A stretch of DNA of 18,656 bases, from NCBI GenBank assembly GCA_002695185.1, contig NZOF01000194.1, forward strand, positions 1-18,656, written 5' to 3'. The notes under the pieces are model-generated. The model was not told the origin of the DNA and ran no database searches. It saw nothing but the letters and a program-made list of their open reading frames with translations. Numbering within the stretch: the stretch's first letter is position 1; each line of letters begins with the position of its first letter. A program made the translations under genes and the position numbers. Source of the DNA: Erythrobacter sp. Its GTDB lineage: Bacteria > Pseudomonadota > Alphaproteobacteria > Sphingomonadales > Sphingomonadaceae. Positions 14,691 through 18,656 of this stretch are shown piece by piece.

Positions 14691-16160
14691 ATGACGTATA
14701 TTTCAAGACGCGGCTTTCTTGCCGCCGGCGCTGCAACTTTATCCATGGCAGCGCTTCCGCGACTTGCCTTCGCGCAAAGCGCGATGTCGCTGACGGCGGC
14801 AACCCGCGTGCTCGACATCGACGGCCGGGCGGCCACCGTTTATGGCCTGGAAGGACCTGACGGTCAGGGACTGTTCCTGAATCCTGGCGAGCGCTTCAGG
14901 ATCGATCTGACCAACAGCCTCGATGTTCCGACGCTGATCCACTGGCATGGCCAGGTCCCGCCGAACGACCAGGATGGCGTCCCGGACCTGCCCCGTCCCA
15001 TGCTGCAGCCGGGCGAAACGCGATCCTACGATTATGAGCCGCTCGAAGGCACGTACTGGATGCACGCGCATATCCCGCTGCAGGAGATGAACCTGCTTGC
15101 CGCCCCGCTGATCGTCCGCAGCGCCGAGGACGTCAAGGCCGACCGGCAGGAGGTTGTGATGTTTCTGCACGACTTCTCGTTCAAGGCGCCCGAAGAAGTC
15201 ATGCAGGAAATCACCGGCGGCAGCGGCGCCGGGCACGACATGAGCGCCATGGGCGGTTCGGCGCCTGGATCGTCGATGGACCATTCCGGCATGCAGATGG
15301 GCGGTTCCTCGATGTCGATGGACATGTCCATGTTGGATGGCATGACCATGGATCTCAACGACTATGATTGGGACGCCTACCTGACCAACGACCGCACCCT
15401 GTCCGATCCCGACGTGGTGCGGGTGGAAAAGGGCGGCCGGATCAAGCTGCGCGTGATCAACGGTGCGGCGGCCACCGTGTTCTGGATCGATACGGGCAAG
15501 GTGTCTGCTCGGCTCGTGGCCGTCGATGGCCACGCGGTCCAGCCTCTCGACGGAAACCGCTTCGGTATCGCCATGGGGCAGCGGCTCGACCTCGAACTGG
15601 ACCTGTCCGGCGAGGGGGCATGGCCGGTGCTGGCGTTGCGCGAAGGCGCAAAGGAACGCACCGGGCTTATCCTTGCCACAGCAGGCGCTACGGTCGAAAA
15701 GATTGCCGCGCTTGCGGACGAGGATTCCCCTGCCTTCGATCGGGACATGGCGCAGGAACTCAGGCTGCGCGGACTGGAAAGCCTGCCGGCACGCCCCGCG
15801 CAGAGCAGTCCCATGGTCATGCTCGGCGGTTCGATGCAGCCCTATGTCTGGACAATCGACGGCAAGGTCTGGGGCGAGCACAAGCCGATCGTCGCCAGGA
15901 CGGGCGAGCGGGTGGAGATCATGTTCCACAACACGTCGATGATGGGGCACCCCATGCATCTGCACGGCCATGTCTTCCAGGTCGTCGATATCAACGGCAG
16001 ACGCATCGAAGGGGCGCGCCGCGACACCGTCTATGTGCCGCCGATGGGCATGGTCACGGTCGCCCTCGACGCCGGCGAGGCCGCGCGCTGGATGCTGCAT
16101 TGCCATCACATGCCACATCTCCAGACCGGCATGATGACGGAATTTGCCGTGTCCGCATGA
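14691..16160 (+). CDS. Periplasmic multicopper oxidase (CopA/CueO-like cuproxidase)
   Basis: A 489-residue oxidase that probably turns toxic Cu(I) into Cu(II) in the periplasm while reducing oxygen. A twin-arginine signal (SRRGFLAAGA, 5-14, cleaved near 29) implies export in folded form. Copper ligands: HWHG (84-87), HAH (125-127), HPMHLHGH (420-427), and HCHHMPH with later Met (470-482), where Cys471, His476 and Met481 form the type 1 site. Between 182 and 221 lies a Met/His-rich insert with eleven Met, comparable in idea to the Met-rich region of CueO. At 123-127 it reads WMHAH rather than the common WYHSH/WFHPH. The start at 14691 follows GGGAG and places the signal correctly. The periplasmic protein named CopA in Pseudomonas is a relative and must not be confused with the ATPases. 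Confidence 0.95.
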   Translation: MTYISRRGFLAAGAATLSMAALPRLAFAQSAMSLTAATRVLDIDGRAATVYGLEGPDGQGLFLNPGERFRIDLTNSLDVPTLIHWHGQVPPNDQDGVPDLPRPMLQPGETRSYDYEPLEGTYWMHAHIPLQEMNLLAAPLIVRSAEDVKADRQEVVMFLHDFSFKAPEEVMQEITGGSGAGHDMSAMGGSAPGSSMDHSGMQMGGSSMSMDMSMLDGMTMDLNDYDWDAYLTNDRTLSDPDVVRVEKGGRIKLRVINGAAATVFWIDTGKVSARLVAVDGHAVQPLDGNRFGIAMGQRLDLELDLSGEGAWPVLALREGAKERTGLILATAGATVEKIAALADEDSPAFDRDMAQELRLRGLESLPARPAQSSPMVMLGGSMQPYVWTIDGKVWGEHKPIVARTGERVEIMFHNTSMMGHPMHLHGHVFQVVDINGRRIEGARRDTVYVPPMGMVTVALDAGEAARWMLHCHHMPHLQTGMMTEFAVSA

Positions 16161-16166
16161 CCTTGA

Positions 16167-16203
16167 GCCCGGCGCCGGCACTGTCCAGGCGCCGGGCTTA
16201 TTT
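16167..16203 (+). terminator. Rho-independent terminator after the multicopper oxidase
   Basis: Arms GCCCGGCGCC (16167-16176) and GGCGCCGGGC (16188-16197) pair perfectly around an 11-base loop, followed by TTATTT. It starts a few bases after the oxidase stop codon and separates it from the CDF gene. Confidence 0.88.
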
Positions 16204-16316
16204 CTCCCTCTCCGTTCTCGCTGCGACATCTGTCTTTCGCAAGGCGGAGAAATATCTGGAACTCAAGTGACCCAGCCAGTCAGCTGAGGCTCTCTTCAAT
16301 TCTCTCGTGAGGATAG

Positions 16317-17252
16317 ATGGCGCAAGCAAGCAATCCAGCCCAGGCGGCTCATGGGGATGGCGACGGTCACGATCATGGAACGACGGTGACCGCCGGCAAC
16401 GAGCGTCGTATCCTCTATGTCTTCATCTTCACCGCTGGATATGCGGCGGTGCAGGCCGTCGGCGGCTGGCTATCCGGCTCGCTCGCGCTGATTGCGGATT
16501 CCGGACATATGGTGTCCGACGCGGCCGCGCTGCTTCTGGCGCTGATCGCCTATCGTGTAGCGCGCCGCCCCGTGGACTCCACGCGCACCTATGGTTTCCA
16601 TCGTGTCCGCGTCCTTGCCGCCCTCGCCAACGGCGCGACCCTCCTCCTTCTCGTGGCCTGGATCACTTGGGAAGCGATCAACCGCATCAATCAGCCTGTC
16701 GAAGTGCTCGCTGGCCCGATGCTCATCGTCGCGACCATAGGCCTGCTGGTAAATCTGGCGGGCGCCTGGATCCTCATGCGAGGAACCAAGGGCGACAGCA
16801 ACCTGCGGGGAGCGTTCCTGCATGTGGTCGGCGACCTGCTCGGTTCTGTCGGCGCGATCGCTGCGGCGATCGGCATCATGCTGACCGGATGGACGATCCT
16901 CGACCCGATCCTTTCGGTGCTGGTGGCGCTTCTGGTGGTGCGGTCGGCCTGGACACTCGTCAGCGAATCAGTGCGGGTCCTTCTGCAGGCCGTGCCCCGC
17001 GGCCTCGATGCGCGCAAGGCCGAGGCGGAGCTTGCCGAACTACCGGAAGTCGCAGAGGCCGGGCATCTGCATGCCTGGACGCTGACCGACGACACAGTCG
17101 TGGCCACCGTTCATGTGACGCCGGCCGATGGGATCGATCCCCTCAACCTGCCGGGCCTCGTCGCAGGCTGGCTTAAACAGCGTTACGACATCGATCACGT
17201 TACCGTTCAGGTCGATCGGCCGGGTGAGCTAGGCGTGGCCGATGCAATCTGA
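16317..17252 (+). CDS. Cation diffusion facilitator, zinc exporter family, second copy
   Basis: A 311-residue CDF inner-membrane transporter, expected to exchange cytoplasmic Zn(II) (or Co/Cd) for protons. Helix 2 has His64 and Asp68 (HMVSD) and helix 5 has His169 and Asp173 (HVVGD), the usual zinc-type set. The N-terminus has a short His/Asp stretch (HGDGDGHDH, 12-20) instead of the long His-rich lead of the copy at 8269-9336. A cytoplasmic domain follows from about 226. No regulator lies beside it and no SmtB-type site is seen upstream, so its control is unclear. A terminator precedes it, so it probably has its own promoter within 16205-16316. Confidence 0.93.
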   Translation: MAQASNPAQAAHGDGDGHDHGTTVTAGNERRILYVFIFTAGYAAVQAVGGWLSGSLALIADSGHMVSDAAALLLALIAYRVARRPVDSTRTYGFHRVRVLAALANGATLLLLVAWITWEAINRINQPVEVLAGPMLIVATIGLLVNLAGAWILMRGTKGDSNLRGAFLHVVGDLLGSVGAIAAAIGIMLTGWTILDPILSVLVALLVVRSAWTLVSESVRVLLQAVPRGLDARKAEAELAELPEVAEAGHLHAWTLTDDTVVATVHVTPADGIDPLNLPGLVAGWLKQRYDIDHVTVQVDRPGELGVADAI

Positions 17253-17526
17253 GCGGAGAAAGAAGGCTGCAAGCAGCAAGGAGCAATCCGCTGCCAATGA
17301 CGAGCTTGGCACCCGGTTGGCTATTCTCTCAGTTTGAGGCCGCCTGCTCAGAGCAAGAGCTGACCGACGCAGCTTAGAATTGTCTCAATAGTCCATTTGT
17401 TGATTTCATCACGCCAAGATCAAAGTCTGTGGTTTTTTTGCGAAAAATACTTCTAGCGACAGGCAATAGCGAAATCGTTTTATTATCTGTTGATATATTT
17501 TGTGGCGTTTGAGTGACAGTGTCGAC
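17253..17526. other. AT-rich non-coding gap before the electron-transfer genes
   Basis: No gene is seen. By hand count 17401-17520 is about 37 percent G+C, far below the rest of the window, with a T7 run near 17433 and a TATATTTT stretch near 17494. Candidate uses are the promoter of the FixH-like operon or an origin of replication. GCGAAA occurs twice, but I see no clear iterons or DnaA boxes. Confidence 0.6.
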
Positions 17527-17979
17527 ATGATCCAGCAGGACAATAAGGCCAATACGCCGGTCGGCGCCAAGCGCTTCCGCTGGATCATGGCCGGCATCGC
17601 CGCAGCTTTCATTCTCCCGATCGCCGGGCTCATGAGCATTCCGTTTCTCATCGGCGATCCGCTGGCGGTGATCAGACCCGATGCCGCTCCGACGACTCTG
17701 CGGGCCGACCCTGGCAATGGAGCATTTGCGCGCATTCAGATGAATCGCGGCGGATCCTTCACGTTGGAACTGGCCCTCCCGGGGGTGAATGAGGATATTC
17801 CTCGCGTCGAGGTGCGAATGCCCGAACACGGTATGGTGACGCCGCCGCGCGCTGTCCGACCACTCGCGCCCGGACGGTTTAAGGTCGACGGACAGTTCGC
17901 CATGTCTGGGCGCTGGCAAGTCGCCGTCGATTACGGCGGCGGCTCGCAAATGTTTGAATTCATCGTCGGCGAAATTTGA
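17527..17979 (+). CDS. FixH/YtkA-like membrane-anchored protein
   Basis: A 150-residue protein with one N-terminal membrane helix (about 17-42) and a periplasmic beta-sandwich domain. The segment RVEVRMPEHGMVTPPRAV (93-110), followed by a pattern of G-R-F-K-V and M-S-G-R-W-Q-V, is typical of the FixH and YtkA-like families. FixH belongs to a copper-ATPase-linked cbb3 oxidase maturation operon; YtkA-like proteins are of unknown function but occur with copper genes. The MPEHGM motif could bind copper. ATG 17527 is taken as start; a TTG at 17500 would add nine residues. Its stop is six bases before the cytochrome gene. Confidence 0.75.
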   Translation: MIQQDNKANTPVGAKRFRWIMAGIAAAFILPIAGLMSIPFLIGDPLAVIRPDAAPTTLRADPGNGAFARIQMNRGGSFTLELALPGVNEDIPRVEVRMPEHGMVTPPRAVRPLAPGRFKVDGQFAMSGRWQVAVDYGGGSQMFEFIVGEI

Positions 17980-17984
17980 CGGCG

Positions 17985-18434
17985 ATGATGGCAATCAGGC
18001 AGCGCAGATTTTCTGTTGGCGTTATAGCGCTTATCCTGATCGCAGGTGTCGTCGCCTACATTGTCTGGGATCAGGTCGCTGCCGCAACTCAACGACGGTC
18101 GGCGTTGGCGCTGGGCGCGGCGCTCTACCAATCGACTTGTGCAAGCTGTCACGGCGCACGCTTGCAAGGTCAGCCCGACTGGCAACAACGCCAAGCCGAC
18201 GGACGACTGCCGGCGCCTCCTCACGACGAGACCGGACATACCTGGCACCACTCCGATGAGATCCTGTTCAACCTCACCAAGTTCGGACCACAGAACTATG
18301 TCTCATCGGAATATCAATCAAACATGCCGGCTTTCGCCGGCATCCTGAGCGACGAGGAAATAATTGCGGTCCTCGAGTACATCAAGAGCACCTGGAGCGA
18401 GGAAACACGCCGCCGCCAAGCGGGCCGCAAATGA
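17985..18434 (+). CDS. Membrane-anchored c-type cytochrome
   Basis: A 149-residue protein with an uncleaved-looking N-terminal helix (about 9-28) and a class I cytochrome c domain. The haem attachment motif CASCH is at 52-56 and the likely Met ligand at 114 in QSNMPAF. A further His-rich segment, HDETGHTWHHSDEILF (80-95), lies between. It shuttles single electrons in the periplasm. ATG 17985 is used, with 17988 as an equal alternative; the ribosome site is weak, so coupling to the upstream stop is likely. It lies between a FixH-like protein and a ferric-reductase-like protein, both predicted to be membrane bound. Confidence 0.9.
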   Translation: MMAIRQRRFSVGVIALILIAGVVAYIVWDQVAAATQRRSALALGAALYQSTCASCHGARLQGQPDWQQRQADGRLPAPPHDETGHTWHHSDEILFNLTKFGPQNYVSSEYQSNMPAFAGILSDEEIIAVLEYIKSTWSEETRRRQAGRK

Positions 18435-18464
18435 CAAAACCGATCCGCGGAGGTTTGACTGTCG

Positions 18465-18656
18465 ATGATTGGAAGCACCCTCGTCCGCTATGCGCGATGG
18501 CGCCATGCTATTGCGATTACTCTGGCGCTCCTTGTCGTCTACCTCTTCGGCGTGGTCCACGGCCAATGGAGCGACATGCACCGGTGGAACCGAGCGACGG
18601 CCGATGCATCGTTCGTGTTGCTGACCATCACGATGGCAATCGGGCCCACAGCGCAG
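18465..18656 (+). CDS. Ferric-reductase-like transmembrane protein, 5' part; continues at position 1
   Basis: The gene begins with ATG 18465, about ten bases after CGGAGG. The first helix, AIAITLALLVVYLFGVV, is encoded before the duplicated end starts at 18558. The frame runs on through the end of the window; in a circle it continues from position 1 (equal to 18558) to the stop at 616-618, for 236 residues in all. The gene starts 30 bases after the cytochrome c stop. Further comments are under the entry at 1-618. Confidence 0.88.
   Translation, partial: MIGSTLVRYARWRHAIAITLALLVVYLFGVVHGQWSDMHRWNRATADASFVLLTITMAIGPTAQ
18558..18656. repeat. Terminal direct repeat, right copy (99 bp)
   Basis: Identical to 1-99. 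Both copies are the same codons of the ferric-reductase-like gene, in the same frame. See the entry at 1-99 for the meaning. Confidence 0.95.

Noticed and set aside
14739..16229. Long minus-strand open frame of 496 codons
   Set aside because: It is the antisense shadow of the multicopper oxidase; His/Arg-rich composition without domains.
16307..17176. Alternative plus-strand frame overlapping the second CDF gene
   Set aside because: Arg/Gly-rich shadow; the other frame carries the full CDF motifs.
1..18656. CRISPR array, insertion sequence ends, integron attC sites, rRNA genes
   Set aside because: No regularly spaced repeats, no terminal inverted repeats with a transposase, and no conserved RNA segments were seen on either strand.

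Overview
The window is a GC-rich stretch from what looks like an alphaproteobacterium, probably of the rhizobial order. This rests on codon use, the style of the copper proteins and the CueR/HmrR-type promoters; it is a judgement, not a search result. It is almost entirely a copper and zinc tolerance region. The first 99 bases are repeated exactly as the last 99 bases, and a ferric-reductase-like gene that begins at 18465 continues in frame through the join to 618. The simplest reading is a circular assembly of 18,557 bp opened inside that gene.

Every recognisable gene lies on one of two arms. From a divergent promoter pair near 13400-13540 the minus arm runs left to 2507, and the plus arm runs right through the join to 2428. 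The arms meet at a 13-bp stem-loop (2464-2498).

Minus arm, in transcription order: copA2 (two HMA domains), cueR, a DUF411 protein, terminator; a zinc unit (CDF exporter, SmtB/ArsR repressor); a csoR operon (CsoR, glutaredoxin-MauE/DoxX fusion, membrane DUF305 protein); a second copper unit (HMA chaperone, small glutaredoxin, copA1 with YHS and heavy-metal-binding domains instead of HMA).

Plus arm: HMA chaperone, secreted DUF305 protein, small Cys-containing exported protein, Tat-exported multicopper oxidase, terminator; a second CDF exporter; an AT-rich gap; an electron-transfer group (FixH/YtkA-like protein, membrane-anchored cytochrome c, six-helix ferric-reductase-like protein); a mostly unassigned stretch; an L,D-transpeptidase; a DUF2171 protein.

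Together the genes suggest cytoplasmic Cu(I) capture (CopZ), export (two P1B-ATPases), periplasmic oxidation (multicopper oxidase), periplasmic binding (DUF305, DUF411), thiol repair (glutaredoxins) and zinc export (CDF). Three metal sensors (CueR, CsoR, SmtB type) are each matched by visible operator-like sites. I found no replication, partition, mobilisation, integrase or transposase gene, so how an 18.6-kb circle would persist is the main open question.
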